From Lingula anatina (Eukaryota; Brachiopoda; Lingulata; Lingulida; Lingulidae): DNA of 64,000 bases. Where the stretch lies: assembly GCF_001039355.2 (NCBI RefSeq), contig NW_019776124.1, positions 248,001-312,000 on the forward strand, read 5' to 3'. The position numbers and the translations under genes are program-made. Below, piece after piece: positions 20,901-35,138 of this stretch (within the stretch, counting starts at the first letter, position 1; each line of letters begins with the position of its first letter). The notes under the pieces were generated by a model. It was given only the letters and a program-made list of their open reading frames with translations, was not told the origin of the DNA and searched no databases.

Positions 20901-23900
20901 GTTTTAATTAAAGCTTGTTCCAATCAGTAGCAGAAACACATTGCTATTCAGCAGTGTGCGACATGTAAAGGTGAAAGATAATGAAAAAGCCCTGAGAGAT
21001 TCCAACCCACATTGTAGTCGGAAATTGAAAACCATTTTCACCTTAACCTATAACTTTCAGAAACCTAGACCTTTTAAACCCAGATTTGTAGACAGAAATA
21101 ATGGAAAATCATATTCTCCTTAACCTATGTGTTTTATACTAGGAAAACGGTGAATGTGAACAGCTTAAGTAGGTGTGCTAAAGGCTGATTGCATAGACTA
21201 TAAGGATATAGTATATATGGGGCATGCAAGATATAATAAAGGTAGCAGGTTTATTGCTTGTTTGTCAGCCAGGTGTGTTAATGGATTTTCGAAACGTTAA
21301 AACATCTCATTTAAAAGTGCATTAATGGTAGTGCATGGGAATTTGTTGTTTTTTTTTCACTACCTTTATCCATATATAATTATCAAAGGTTGCAGAACAT
21401 TTTTTATCCGACTGAATTTTAACTTACACACAGAATACATGTAAATAACAGAAAATCTGTATTTGACATCTGTAAATAACTCTGTTCCAAATGATTTCTT
21501 TTATTCAATAAGCACTGTCCCAACATTTTTTGGGCATCTGACCTTTGATGTTATGAGTACTATGGTCAGTAATAATGAAAGGTTGGGGGGAGGGGGGGGG
21601 GTAGTGATAGAAATGGGAAATTAGAAGTCAACTCCAGTGTTGTTGAAATAGTATGAGGTGGCAAGACATTGTCTTTCATTTCCCTGCTGATGGCTAAAAT
21701 TGATTATAGGATCCACATATTTTGTATCCATTTGCTGTGTTGGAAAAAAGTAAATACTGCCTATAGATCTTTGCATCCGCATGCTATCGAGTTTAACAGT
21801 TTGACAACTCAATTTACATGACAAATCCATATGATTTTAAGATATATCTTTAGATTAGTCCTGTGAGAAAAAAAAATGAGTTTTATCTTTGCTGAAAATG
21901 ACTGTCATTTTAAAGTATGTCTAGATCTTTTAGAGAAGATGGAGATGCACAGTTCATGACAGTTTTGATTATGTGATGGAAAGCCGAGCTGAAATCTGGG
22001 TCGGGATTGGCTTTGTGTGAAATAGATATGGTGACACTGCTGATTTGAAAAGCTCTGCTTCACGTAACATTTGATAACTGATGTATTGTTGCTCATGATG
22101 CAAATGTTTGAAAGCCATTTGTTTAGATCTTTTTTTCTTTGGTGAAATACTGAGGTGTGGCATTTAAACCATGTTTTTTTTATTCTAGCGATTGCATTGT
22201 CTTTGCGTTCTTATGATATTTTCAAAATACTGCAATTCCCTTGAGACTGATAATGAATAGAAAACGATTATCTGAGCTTTATTGAATTGATCAAGGGGAT
22301 CTTATTGATATGTTTGTGGTTAAGATGATAGAGTATAAAATCTATTAGGGTCAGATGCTCAGTTTCCATTTTAAAACCTGCTGCACTTGCAATCCATCCC
22401 CTTAACACTAATTATCAGTCCCAAAATTGCTCTAATCAGGAATAAAAAAAACATGCCAAATAGGATAAATGACCCGCAATTAAGTTATTACGTCAGTTGA
22501 TTACTATTGTGTGGATTGTTACGTGTTTAAGTCCGTAAGTCATCAAATACTAATTGTTGCACAACAAAACAAGCAACAGGTTTAAATCCAGTCTTTTCCC
22601 TCTCCATTATAAATCATTGTTGTCGTCCAGGGGTTTCGGGTTGTACCTTAGGCCATGCCAGCTCATGTAGTTATACATCAACAGCATTCAGCATCATCAC
22701 AAGCGTATATGAATAGATTTAAATAACAATTGCTGCAAGGCGACGTGACAGCTATCTGGTCACAAATACATGCCACACCAGTGATTTTCTAAAGCCTAAC
22801 CTAGAGTGTTTCATGCAGAAAGGCTTGTGTGGTAGAGTCTCTGCAGAGAAAATGGGAAGATTGACATGCAACTGCTTGTTGTAGCGTATGATACCAGGAA
22901 TAGTAAGAGATAGCTATAGTAGAAACGCTGAGTGTTAATTCTAGCAAAGCTTATTGTGAGTTACTTTGGGGAAAATATAATTGATCTCTGCATCAAGTGG
23001 TATAGACATCATCACATAAATCGAGGCTGTGGGTTTGAATCCGGGGAGTTGATGTTTGAATGGCCTGGGAGAAGATGGAAAGAGGTGGAGAAAACACGAG
23101 GCTGGGCGGTCTTCCCCTTAGTTTACCTGTAGTTCTCGAAGTGTGTGGATACTTGGCCAGTGCATTGGTGACAATATGGACCCAGTATGTGACACTGGGT
23201 CTGGTGACATTGCTGTGGGTGGTGACACATATTACCCAGGGTCTCATAGCTCTACTCTGTGGGGCAGTGGCAGTGGTTCATGTCATTGTGGTAAGTAGGG
23301 AATTGAAATTGAAGAGAGCTGCAAGACATGAAAATTGAAAAGATATAACCTAGAAGCCTAGGATATAAAGCTATTCTTTGGAAAGAAACCTAATAAATGG
23401 TTGAGAGAGAGAGAGAGAGAGAGAGAGGAAGGGGATTCTGTCTTTTCTTTTAAAAACACCATTGAAATTAAAAGATGGAAGCTTAGATTTTTTTTATATG
23501 CTGTGATCATTCTGGAGCAGCAGATTTCCAATATTTCTTTTTTCCCCCAAGATGTTGCTAATGTTTCCCCAGTGCTAATGATGATATGAAAATCCTCATG
23601 AGAGATGATGTGCAATATAGGTTGTGGATTCAACTTTGCAATTTAGTTTGTGCAGAAAACAATCTACCATCACATTGCTTTATGACAGAATTGATGTGCA
23701 AAGCACTTTTCTCATTAAGAAAGGGATTTGAGTGGTTTGTATGATGTGCTAATGGTCATCTCAATTCATTGGATTGGTATTTTATTAGAAGCTTTGTATT
23801 GAATCTTTTTAACTTTCCAATTTTGGTGTTTCAGTTACATACTCATAATCCATCTTTCTCTCTCTTTTCTCTCTCTCTCACACACACACACACGCACGTG

Positions 23901-26466
23901 CACACACGCACAGCCTACACACATTCTGATCTAGTATTCCTATCTCCCATTAAACAATATTTACTTAATGCCAATCAAGGATTTACATCAGTCATTGAAA
24001 TCACCTATGTGATCTGTGTAATGTTCATGGTATAATGGCCGTTTATCTGAGAGAGATACTGCTAAAATGTTGATTTACTGCTGCATCAGAGTGAAAGATT
24101 AGAACATAATATCCGTATGCAGCAATAAAGAGAGATATTTTTTAGATTCATACTGTATGGGATTGGGCAGGGAGCACAAGGATTGTATGAGGAATTTCCT
24201 TGTGCTTGCATATTACTGGACTTTTATTGTGAAAAATTGCTCTTTCATGTGGTTTTCAAAAGTGTTTGTTGTCATAACTGTTTATCTTTTTTAAGTTGTT
24301 AAAGAGTGAATTCAGGAGTGAAATTTTGAACTGGTGTTTTATCATTTGAATTGAGAAGCTTTAAGCTTGATTGAAAGAGAAAATAAAACAGAAATCTCAT
24401 GAACATTCCTTTCAGCCAATCCCTGTGTGGTTTTGGTAAAGACCTTTGGCATAGCACACATAATCAATTACAGTAATTACTCAATCTTTTCAATGGACAA
24501 AAATGATCAAACTAGACTTAATTTTATAATCAAAAAATAATATAAATTTCTATGTAGCATTTGTGGTGCTTTTACTGCATAGAGCAGAACCATAGAGCAG
24601 TCTGCTTTTTAATTTTGTTGCCAAAAATTATGACTAAAAAAAAATACAGTTTCTGTAAAAATCGCAATTTTCCCCCTTAGAAAGGATTGAGTAATTGCTG
24701 TAATATAGAAATACATTAATTTAAGTATGTGTGCATTTCCTAGACTAAACCCCCCTTTTTTCGTCACATTTCTAGGAGAGGCTTTTTGTAACAGAGAATA
24801 CCTTGGAGAAGGAGTTAACAGGCATGAAGGAACAAAATGGTCAGGCCACAGCTCAGCAGGTCATGCCAGAAGTAGAAGTCACTGAAATGAATGACCAGAA
24901 GGTGACACTGTTGGTGAAGGTAAACAAAATTTGTTATTCAGTTTAATTTTCCTTTTACACAAGTAAGCATCCTCAAATGTAAGTAATATAATATGACACT
25001 CGGAAACCAGTCCTTAAATGATGATTATGCTGAGATGCACATTGTAACTTGATGCAAGCATTATGAAACTTTCTGAAATGACATGCAATGTCATGTGTTT
25101 ATTATGTTGTAACTGTAGTCCAGAGAAGAATATAGATGCATTCCACATGTTGCATTTCCTTTTAAAATCCACTTCATGCTTTTATGAAATAAATATTTCA
25201 TTTTGGCACATATTCATATTAATTATTGATTTTGGATCCCTAGGTTTTTGCCAGAATGACCAGTGTATTTTTATACATTTGTTAATGCAATAAATGAAAG
25301 GTAAAACATTATGATTCTGTGTTTGTAATACACGTATTTTTAATATTGAGTTTTCTTTTTTTACCATGCAGGGAAACAATGGTCCTGTAAACCCTGGTGC
25401 CTTCAGCCGCCAGACCCCTGATGTAGAATTGGAAGACCCCAGTGGGAATACAGCCGAAAACATAGAGGTGGTATTCGACAAAGAAGTCCCAAAACTTCAC
25501 AGCATCCTAAAACAGAGAAGCACTTCCGAGTCTGGCTCGGAGAAACAGCGGCACGCATCTGGGGACTCTTCAGGAGGCCGAGCAAGGAGTACTTCAGAGT
25601 CAAGTGTAGGGAAACAGCGTACAATCTCCGAGTCCAGCACCGATGATCTCAGTGCTAGCCTGAGTGCCAGTCACAATAGTTACAACAGCGAAAGCTTGCA
25701 GTCCAATTCCAATTCTGATTCGGGGGAAGAAGGGGATCACCCCAGACTCAAGAAATCTGTCTCTTTCAGCGAAGATGTGGACAGTGTGCACTACAAGTCT
25801 GGAGCAGCAATTTCAGCATTCCACAACACTTTGAAGAACAAGAAGCGACGGGCTCGTAAGAGAGAACAGAAACAGGAGAACAGGAGAAGTCGCAGGAGGC
25901 ACAACAGCAGTACCTCAGAATACAGTAGCAGCAGTGACAAAGAGGAGGGTGAATTACAGGGGCATAGTGAAAAGGATAAACAAGCAGAGAGCAACCTTAA
26001 AAAACAAACCACTTTTGAGGAGGTCTTTGATCATAGGGGTCAAGATGAAGGTCAGGTTGAAGGTCACGTAGATGCTGCAATTACAGAAATGATGCAAGAA
26101 CAGCAAAACTCCAGTAACAGGGATGCTACAATACCAAATGCAATTGAAAATGATGAATTAATGACTAAACAGCAAACCATCACAGGAAATGGGAAACTAG
26201 AGACCAGTAACGAATGCGATGAAAAGAGTAGCAAAAGTGCCAGTGATAAAATGGATAAGTTGAGGGTTAAGCACAGTCAGGGAGATGACAGTGATGACAA
26301 TGAAGATACTCAGGAAACCTCGGAGGAAGTTGTAAAACCAAAGGATCCGGATGATAAAGTGGAAACTGTGTTAAGTTGGGAAGAACCCAGAAAAGGTCCC
26401 AACATAGAAAACACTAAGTGTGCCTTTGATTTTGCCAATTCTCTGATGTATGATTTGGATGACTGA
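17995..26466 (+). CDS. DNAAF2: DNAAF2 (protein kintoun), dynein arm pre-assembly factor
   Basis: Three exons: 17995-19644, 24776-24919, 25372-26466 (TGA), all joined in phase 0, giving about 962 residues; vertebrate DNAAF2 is somewhat shorter. Kintoun is a cytoplasmic co-chaperone of the PIH family that works with HSP70/HSP90 to assemble axonemal dynein arms before ciliary import. Seen here: N-terminal PIH1 domain, two CS-like beta-sandwich segments, then a long Ser/Glu/Lys-rich tail with the family-typical motifs HSILKQRSTSES and LKKSVSFSEDVDSVHY and runs of basic residues (KNKKRRARKREQK). Donors and acceptors are good (GAG|GTAGGT; TTTCTAG|GAG; AAG|GTAAAC; CATGCAG|GG). The gene is convergent with PLEKHH and divergent from the UBE4-like gene. 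Intron 1 (19645-24775) holds no recognisable gene. Confidence 0.92.
19645..24775. other. DNAAF2 intron 1
   Basis: Five kilobases of AT-rich sequence with microsatellites and a tRNA-like B-box stretch (GTGGGTTTGAATCC near 23029) followed by a short hydrophobic frame (23133-23290). No convincing independent gene seen. Confidence 0.6.
23402..23428. repeat. (GA)n microsatellite
   Basis: About 13 GA units in DNAAF2 intron 1. A CT/CA tract follows at about 23862-23896. Confidence 0.9.
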
Positions 26467-26589
26467 CATCGCAGTTAATTCACATACAGCATGCTCACCA
26501 TGTTGCATTATATTTTGATGATATTTAGATCATTGAAATGTGGTGAGCTTTCCGTTAAGTAAAGGGAGAAATATAACATGGAGCAGGTG

Positions 26590-26595
26590 AATAAA
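26590..26595 (+). terminator. Candidate poly(A) signal AATAAA of DNAAF2
   Basis: AATAAA lies about 125 bp after the DNAAF2 stop codon. A further AATAAA lies near 28366. Which is used cannot be decided from sequence. Confidence 0.4.
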
Positions 26596-28476
26596 ACTAT
26601 TTCCTTAACAAATCTACAAAATACTGCAGCCAGCCTTAATTTTTCATTGGATTTGTGAAAGCTTGCAGAAAGACCCCATTGATACAAAAAATGATTATTT
26701 TCTTACTGACTACCAAGTTAATGTACAATTTCAACTTTAAGTCGGTTGTATTGTAAGTAATACATGTAGGTTTCCAATATAATATCCAAGAAGCAGGTTA
26801 GCATTTATAAAGATCAGTATGTTTGCTGTGTATATGATACCAGTGTAAACAGTTTAATGATTCTGTTTAAAATCTCAGCATGAAGGTCATTCTCAGAAAC
26901 TGGACCATTGTAAACTGTTAATTTTGGCCAGTTTTATAAGCTCTCCAGAGAGTTGTTATCAGCACTGCCACTCAATACACTGCTATATTTTTCCAAGAAA
27001 TCATCAGGAGGGAGGTGGAATCATGTGGATGTTTTGAACAGTTATCAAAAGCCTGCCTTTTTGATTTAGATACTGAGAAGTGTTTCTGAGGTCTTGTTTT
27101 TTTGTTTTTTTTTTGAAAAGGCAGCTAATTGTGAAAAGGAATCTTTCAGGAGGAGTCTTTCATAGGGGGAAGAGGATGGAATTTAGCTTTCTTCACTCTG
27201 GGATTAACTTAAGCCAAAAAAGATCTTTGACATCTTAACATGTCTAGATGACATCACTGAACTTTTATTTTTGAACTAAGAAAGTCTTGGTGTGAATTAT
27301 GCTTAATTCTCTATTTGAGTATTTTAATCTCTCGAGCTGCTCAGCAGACACAACAGACACAGATATTGTGCATAATTGAATTGAAATTGTGGCTGTGAAT
27401 AATGGGGTTTTTATGGATTGCTAATGGGTCTAGCTTGACAGTTTATAATACATTTAGCTTTTTCCTTAGTCTCTTATTTCGTCTTTCTTAATTTGTGTTA
27501 CTTTACCTGCCAGAGACTGTTAGTCTCCTTTCTCTCAAGGTTCAGGGCCAATCAGAATTCTGCAACATGGTCTATTCTTTGGCACTCAGGCTCCTGTAAT
27601 TAGGCATTCTAAGGAAGCAAAATTCCATTGTCTGATCTTCAGTTTGAATCTTTTTTTTCCTGCAGACAAAGTCAACAGAAAGTCCATGTCTTGGGCTGGT
27701 TTCACTGAAGAACTAAAGTGGAGAGTTGATCTTGACCAAAGAATTTTGTCCATTTTGATTCAAGAATATCACAACTCATCCACTTCAATGAGAATGTTAG
27801 ACCTGCTTCAATGAAACTTCAAACAAACTTTATTTTCTCATGAAGCTTGGTTAATTTTTTTCTTTCAATTCAGTTCTTATTAGTAGATGGGATCTATTTT
27901 ACTTTTTTGTTTTTAGAAAACAGATGATGAGATTCAAGTATCAAATGTAAATGAGGTTATTCCAGAGCAGTTGAAAGAGAACTTGTTTAAGATGACCTTA
28001 ATGATGTACCATGTAATCTCCCATGTCCATTCTGTTCCTTGACATTCATTGGTATAACCATTAGTTTAAATGGCTCCTCTGAGTTCATAAGTGGCTTTTA
28101 TTTGGAATTCTTATTATTGTTTTGTTTTGTTAGGTATACAAAGATATATATTTTTTGGCATGGTAAGTTTTTGTTTGTTTTCAAGAAATGAAAAGAGTGC
28201 CGTTTTCAATTTAAGGCAGCACATGTCAATTGAAATTTAAATTTCTTTTTGCAGATGTTCCAGTTATATTCGGAACAATTTACATTTGTTGCAGTTTGAT
28301 GTGTGGTGATAATGCAAGCATTTAAAGCGCATAGTTTTGTAAAAATGGAATGGGAAGAGAAATTAATAAAGAATTGTCTCAAACAATGTTATTTGATTTC
28401 ATTTGAAAGGCACAATTAATTTTCTGCTTTTTACAACTCTACAACATACAAGACTGAAAATAATGGATTCCTTTTA

Positions 28477-28734
28477 GGCTTTGTTCACATGGAATGTCTA
28501 TTTTCTAAAAATCTATTTTCTATTCGCGCTATCTTATGATCACGGTCTGTGCCCTGAATATCCCGCCGCGTAATTACTGGCAGCGCGAGCCAGTTACTTG
28601 TAGTAACTTATAGTAACTGGCTCGTGCTGCCAGTAATTACGCCGCGGGATATTCAGGGCACAGACCGTGATCATAAGACATACCGCAAATAGAAAATAGA
28701 ATTTAGAAAATAGACATTGCATGTGAATGAAGCC
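28477..28734. mobile_element. Foldback MITE with TTA target duplication (Harbinger-like)
   Basis: 258 bp flanked by TTA (28474-28476 and 28735-28737). The two arms, over 100 bp each, are near-perfect inverted repeats: the outer ends GGCTTTGTTCACATGGAATG and (reverse complement) GGCTTCATTCACATGCAATG, continuing through CCTGAATATCCCGC-type sequence to a short central loop near 28607. Three-base TWA duplications and GG-starting ends fit PIF/Harbinger. It lies between convergent DNAAF2 and PLEKHH. Confidence 0.8.
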
Positions 28735-28737
28735 TTA

Positions 28738-30142
28738 GAATGGGAGAGGGAGTTGATTTATGTGCAGTAAGTGAGGTTAAGCCATCTGGATGAGAACCAC
28801 CAGCAGAGTTACACATATAAGTGGATTTATTTACCACTCCAAGATCTTTAATGCAAAAGGAAAATGATAAAACTTATATCCCAAGTTGAAAAACTGAGGT
28901 GGGAAGAGTGTGTGTCCATGTATTAATAAAACTGGTGTTAGGGGATATTATCTCATATAAGAAACAAGTGTCTTGAGCATATTTAGTGCTATTTAGTTTC
29001 CAACATTTAACTCTACAGGTTAACTCAAGCTGCAACCAGAAAAAGGCCATTTTTGCCATTAACCTCCATTTTAGTCTTAAAGATGGTTTCAGAAAAAAAG
29101 TGCAAAAATCATAAAAATTGACATTTTGTGCTATCATAATAATACAACTAAACCAGTATTTTGGAAAATCCAGACAAGAAAAAGAAATGTGTACAACTCC
29201 TTCTCCTACATGCCTATTCTTCACTGTGCCATAAAGAGGAAATTAGGTGAAAATTATATGTTCAGGTTTTCAATGGATAATATTATTTAAAGTTATTAAA
29301 AGCTTTTCAACAAAATTGCTGGTTAAGACTTTTTCTAGGTTTAATGATCAACCTATGTCAGGACATTCCCCCCTACCAAGGAGGGGGGGGGGATAATAAG
29401 ATATTTGGAGGTTTTTATATCATGTCATGATTAAACAGATAATTGTGTCAATTTAAAAACCTTCCTGCATATCCCATAATATATTTAGGAAGTGGTTATC
29501 AACAGTATCAAAGGAAATATTTTTTCTCACAGTTAGTACTTTTATATATTCTATGTATTTAGATTTTTTCATAACTCGGATAATTTAGTTCTGACAAAAA
29601 GTATGGTAGTACAATGATGGAACACTTCTGATTTGAAATTTTAGCTCTGATTACAAGTCTATGACTTTAATATCATGAGCATTTTAAAAGGTGAAATGAT
29701 AATGAGCAAACTACATATATATCTACCAGTATATATATAGTTTATTTAAACCACTGTTCAATTGCATATATCATAACCATTACCAAAAAGGCAAGTCTAT
29801 CTATAAAAATCTGTAAAAAGCACAGTAACCAAGAATGGTGTAAATGACCACAAAACTGGTCCTTATCCAATAGCTCCATAAACACCTAAAGAAACACCTT
29901 TGCCTATGCTCAAAAAAGATTATATGACATAAAGATATTTAACAGTTTATGGGAATATATGAACAGATCTAGAAATGGAAGACTAAGAGATGCATAGTTC
30001 ACTTGGCCTGTATATATTGGCATGTCCACCTTTGCTTTTAAGCACCCAAAATCACATCACCTTCAAATACAGCTCTCCTCTAAAAGGTAAAATCCCTTAA
30101 TTAGGTCCCTGCATCATAACTAACCCACATCATTACCCCCCC

Positions 30143-30173
<31 letters not shown>

Positions 30174-31786
30174 ACAGTGTCACACTGTTACTACCTGCAC
30201 CATAAGGATGTGAGAAAAAATGGTGTAGCGGAGAAACGATGAAGAAAAGTAAAGTGAGAGAGCACTGATTTGGAGTATATCAATAATATATATCGGGTAA
30301 TATCATTCACTTAATAGGGGTGAGTAAGGATGCAAGTCAGTAAGGATGCAGTAGGATAACAATGTTAGGACCTAAAGAGATGATCCCACCTAAAAGCCCA
30401 ATAATGCTTTCTTTGAAAATACATTTTTTACATACACATAATTAAGCTATGCAAATAAAAATCTATCTCTCAAAAAAAAAAAAAAAATGCAGTTCTATGC
30501 ATTTACTCTATTTAAAACAAGCAAACATATAACAATCTTCCACTGGCAGCTGAAATACGCTTAAAAGATAATGTGACCAATATTGTAACAGACAATAAGT
30601 AAAAGTTCAGAATATGGGGGAGGGGGTTGCACAAACTACATCAAAGCAGTATTTATTTTAAAATATTTGGGCTAAAATAATTCCTTTTCAGGCTTTCTAG
30701 CCCCATAATGAGTTTCAGAGTTCGCTGAAAACTAACCGATGTATCAGCAATGCCATTAGCTTCCAGTTTATTTTGAAACCCAGGGCGATTTATCATAGAT
30801 ATATGACATATATTTAACAAAATACTGAAGGGGTATAAGACTGTCTAGACTGTGAAGTGTATTCATATACAGTTAATATCAATATTAATCTACACTTCAC
30901 AATATAAATGCAACCCCATGAAATGTAAGCATAAGTCCATTGTCATATTCATGATTAACCTATATGGGGACATCACTGGAATTTCAGACTCTTCCAACTT
31001 TTGTAGCCATGCAAATTTTCAAATTGAAAACCATAGGCCTGGTTCTAAAACCCTGTTGGCTCTAATTAATTGAGTGGTAACACATAACTGCAGCAGATAG
31101 CTTAAAAGCAATCTGAAGATTTGTAAGTTAAGCACTTTCGATAATACATTTGAATCTCTTCCACCCTGTCTTGCTCTTGAGTAAAATTATGGGCTGTGCA
31201 CTCCCAAAGAGACTAACATTAGTGTAAAACCACTTCTTTTTCCAATACACCTAAAATGTTCTAATTCAAAGAAATTGTGACTTTAAAAAATACAGTATCT
31301 GTAAATTTCACTATTTCCCCCCCATTGAAAAGATCGAGCAATTATCTTAGTTTTGGGAAAAAAAATCATTTTCAGGCTTTTTAACAGTGTTTAAGGTATA
31401 ATATAACATACATGTACCTTTTGGTGATGTACCAAGAAATGCAATTTTCTGGGAGTTTTTTTCAAACGTTTTCAAATCCCCAGTATAACAACATAAAACT
31501 AATATTTCCTTTTCCATATATCTATCATATTAGCTGTCAAATTTGGAAGTCATCTCCAATGACATTTATGAAAAAATAAAAACCTATCTGAGTTTTCCTT
31601 AACAAAAAGGCAGTTTTGCATTCATAAGATACAGTAGAAATAAGTGTTGATGATTTATGAATTTTTTTCCCAATTTAGCGCTTAGACCTTTGTCCTTCCG
31701 GTAGTTTTGAGATTAAGATTCCCCTCACAGTGACCTTAAGAGTTGACCTCCCTCCTCAATGACCTTGAAGTTGACCTCCCTCCTCC
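28738..31786. other. Convergent intergenic region DNAAF2/PLEKHH
   Basis: AT-rich sequence with homopolymers, a poly(C)/(CA)n tract and the likely PLEKHH 3' UTR (reverse-strand AATAAA near 30653 and 30769). No gene seen. Confidence 0.5.
30137..30177. repeat. Poly(C)/(CA)n tract
   Basis: About 23 C followed by about 9 CA units in the DNAAF2-PLEKHH intergenic space. Confidence 0.9.
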
Positions 31787-34775
31787 TCAATGGCCTTGGA
31801 GTTGACCTTTCTTCTTGAGTGTGCTGGTGCTGCTCTGTTTGTCCAGACTGCGTGTAGAGGTTGGTACCTGGTTCCTGGCATTAATGTAACTGGCCAGTAG
31901 TAAGGTTAACTCAAGGATCTAAAAAAAATTGAAAAAATAAATTTCTGATGACAGCTTATTCCTTTCATTTTCTGTTCTTATCTGGGCTTGTTATAGTTTT
32001 TTTAAGAGAAGAAAAACGAGATGAGAAGTTTTCTTGTTGAGAAAAATATCTATTATCAGAGAACTACTAAAGCTATTCACCTGTGACAATCAATAAATAA
32101 CCCTTCGTTATATAATATACTGCTCCATCAAATGTGAATTTCACCAAGGTACATAATATATTTGCAATCCATTTCACTGTGTAACTGTTACATCATAAAT
32201 CCCAATGTTCAAATCTCACCCTTAGCTTAGGCATATGGAACTGAATTTTGCAAGTCCTCTTTCTTCTATGCTCTGTTCTTGAAGAAGTATCTTGTTTTCT
32301 ATTGACAACCAACATGAAGTCGTCCCTGCAGCCTCCAAATGTCACAACGGCCTTGTAGCTGTATGATGTCACATATTGCTGCAATAAAATATATATTATA
32401 AAAGTTTTCACAGCTAAGCAAAAAATAACTGAATCTGTCTACACATCTCCATCATGGTGTTTTTGGTATTTCCAAAAGATAGTCGCAACACCAACACGGC
32501 CATCACTCTATCCCTAATTTGGGAAAATCTTAAATGATAAAATACACATCTTCAAACATTTGAAAATAGTTAAATAAAAGAAGCTGTTTCCTCACCATAG
32601 TTCCATACTCTAGTATGGCCACCCCATCATCAGTGACAGCCAACCAAACTTTTCTGATGTCTGCTGAAACCACCTGGAATCACAAATACAAAGTACGTAA
32701 GTTCTGAGGACAAAAAAGCCTGAAAAGAATTTTTTTTCTTTTTAGACATAAAATAATCACTCGATATTTTCAATGGGGGGAAAATAGTGAAATTTACAGA
32801 TACTGTATTTTTTAAGTCATAACTTCTTTAAATCAGAACATTCCTATTGAGTGCTAGCAACAAAATTTTACGCAGGCCTAGGCTACTCTATAGTTCTATT
32901 CTATGCAGTACAACCACACCAAGTGCTATAAAGAAATATAATTTTTGTGATTATAAAATTATGTATCTGAATGTTTGATAATTTATGTCTATTGAAAAGA
33001 TTGAGTTATTACCACAAAAGATTCATTGAAACTGACAGTCCTTGAAAATAAATTTGAAACCGGTTTGCATTCTGTACATCAAAACATGCCCAGTACTGGC
33101 ATCTTACATGATCATTCTGCAGTCTCTGACAAAGTTTTTGTTTAAGCCAAATAGGCACTTTAAACCAAAACTAACAAAAATGACTTTTTTCTATTGCCTA
33201 TATTATACATACATGTACATGACTACAACAGTTACTGCACTTTACCTTAGCTGCAAACAGTTCTGCTCCAAAGAAAGGCCACTTCCTAAGAGCTGTGAGA
33301 TATATTCTGACACACTCGTGGTTGCTTCTTCCCTTCAAACTGGCCCACCTCTCTGCTATCTTTGACATCAAAAGTCTGCAAATAATATGGACACATAATA
33401 TGATTTATTCTCTACAAAAATTACCTCATATCAAATTTTAACCAAATGCTGAAGAAATATGCTATAAAACATTCAAGAAATATTTGGTAACTTTTTTTCC
33501 AAATTCAGCTGCCTGACTGAAATAAAAAGCAACTGAGAATATCCCCCAATCAGTTCAAATTTGTTCTTCAACGTTCACTGTAATATAAGTAACATGTAAA
33601 TGGCACAGTGAACAATTGTTTAAGCGATCCATTCATTTTTGAGAAGGCCTCTCACTTGACAAATAGGCAAGCCAGGAATGGAAATATATATATATATGAT
33701 AATTCAAATGAAAAATGAAATGCATATGCATGTTATGACCTGGTGCATCATTACAGATTGTGAAATATTGTGGAGAAACAAAGAGAGATCCAGGGAAGCA
33801 AAGGAGTCTCTACACTCCATTTAATGTCTCTTTTAGCCTAGAGATGCAAAACATTTTATTCTCTAGCAGCCATAAATAAGCAATGATAAAGATGCACCTA
33901 CGAAGATCCACTATAAAGTTGTAATATCCAAGCCAAGCTTTCGAGAATCCCTGCCTAGTATTCGAAAGGTTGGATTAGATATTACATCTTTACAGTAGAT
34001 CTTCAAGGATGCATTTTATAAATAATTTATTTATTTCTTAAAGATCTATATGGTGTTTTGATATGTATTCTCCAGCAGCTACAACAGCAAAATTTTGACA
34101 AAATAAAAACTTATATAATGTCACCAGAATTGTTAGCCACCAACACTGAAAACACAGTTCTTCCGATTTCCCAATATGTGAACAAATGTGTTATTTAAAA
34201 AAATTAATGTAAAGAAAAAGTCATTTTCTTACGTCTTATCCTCCTCTGTACAGTTCTTGTCTTTGTAGCGTTTGGGGTAGAATCTCTCTATGATGACAGG
34301 CAGCTGAGTGGAAGAATTAGGCGGAGTGGTGCGCTCTCCTTGGTTGGTGCTCTCTGGGTGGCGAAAATCTCCAAATTCCACCTTCAAATGGAATATGATT
34401 ATTTTTCTGTTCACCTAAACACCACTTCTAAATGCCACCCATTTCTGAATTAGATGTCATACAATTAAATCTATGTATTAAATACAAATATAGGTTTTTT
34501 TTAGTGCAGAAAATGAAAAGCTAAATTTTTTTTTTAAACATTTTCTGCTGAAATTTTCACACTCTCACTACAGATCTCTCTTAGTAAAAAAAATCTGTTG
34601 AAGAATTGTCAAAGAATGTACATCTCCATTCACCTGAGCCAGTATAGATGCCAGCTGCACAGCCATTTCCTTGCTGACAGGAAACTTCCCATTGACGATG
34701 GCATGGTTGATCTGGTAGGCTAATAAGTGGCGCTCACGCTCTGTCTCTGATGACACATTCTTTTTTAAATATAAT
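31787..34775 (-). CDS. PLEKHH last six exons, haplotype duplicate
   Basis: Exons 34634-34775, 34233-34381, 33246-33375, 32596-32673, 32220-32378 and 31787-31918 (TGA 31787-31789) encode FERM F2-F3 and the C-terminus, nearly identical to 39097-43114. Differences include EEDKT versus EEEKT in the F2 exon and QLQGH versus QPQGH at the C-terminus. No upstream PLEKHH exon lies between 34775 and the junction N at 37767, so this is not a complete gene. It is the second allele of the 3' part, placed in tandem by the assembly. The introns lack the 990-bp insertion seen in the other copy. Confidence 0.85.
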
Positions 34776-35138
34776 CTGGAACATGCACAATGCAGATTTG
34801 TAATAGAATTCAGATACTCTGGAATGACAAGAAATTGTTCAATATTGTTAAAAAAAAGTACTATGTTTACTGATAAGATTAGTCACTGCAAGGGAATGTA
34901 TTCTTTAAGTTATATCTTCAAATGAAAAAAGAGCAATACAAAAAAAGGATGAATCGGGATCATGTTTTGGCCTTTCAGAAAATTCAAGAAGTTGTAAGCA
35001 AAAAATACTCAGACTATCACCTTACACAATTATCATTTCCTCATTACAAAAGAGTAAATAATTTCTCAGTGTTTCATCTTGTGAATTATTTTAATTCACA
35101 TTACAGACGTCAGTAGTTATAATACTGGCGTGTAGGAA

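Noticed and set aside
22995-23050. tRNA gene
   Set aside because: A B-box-like stretch is present but no complete cloverleaf could be drawn; at most a tRNA-derived SINE head.
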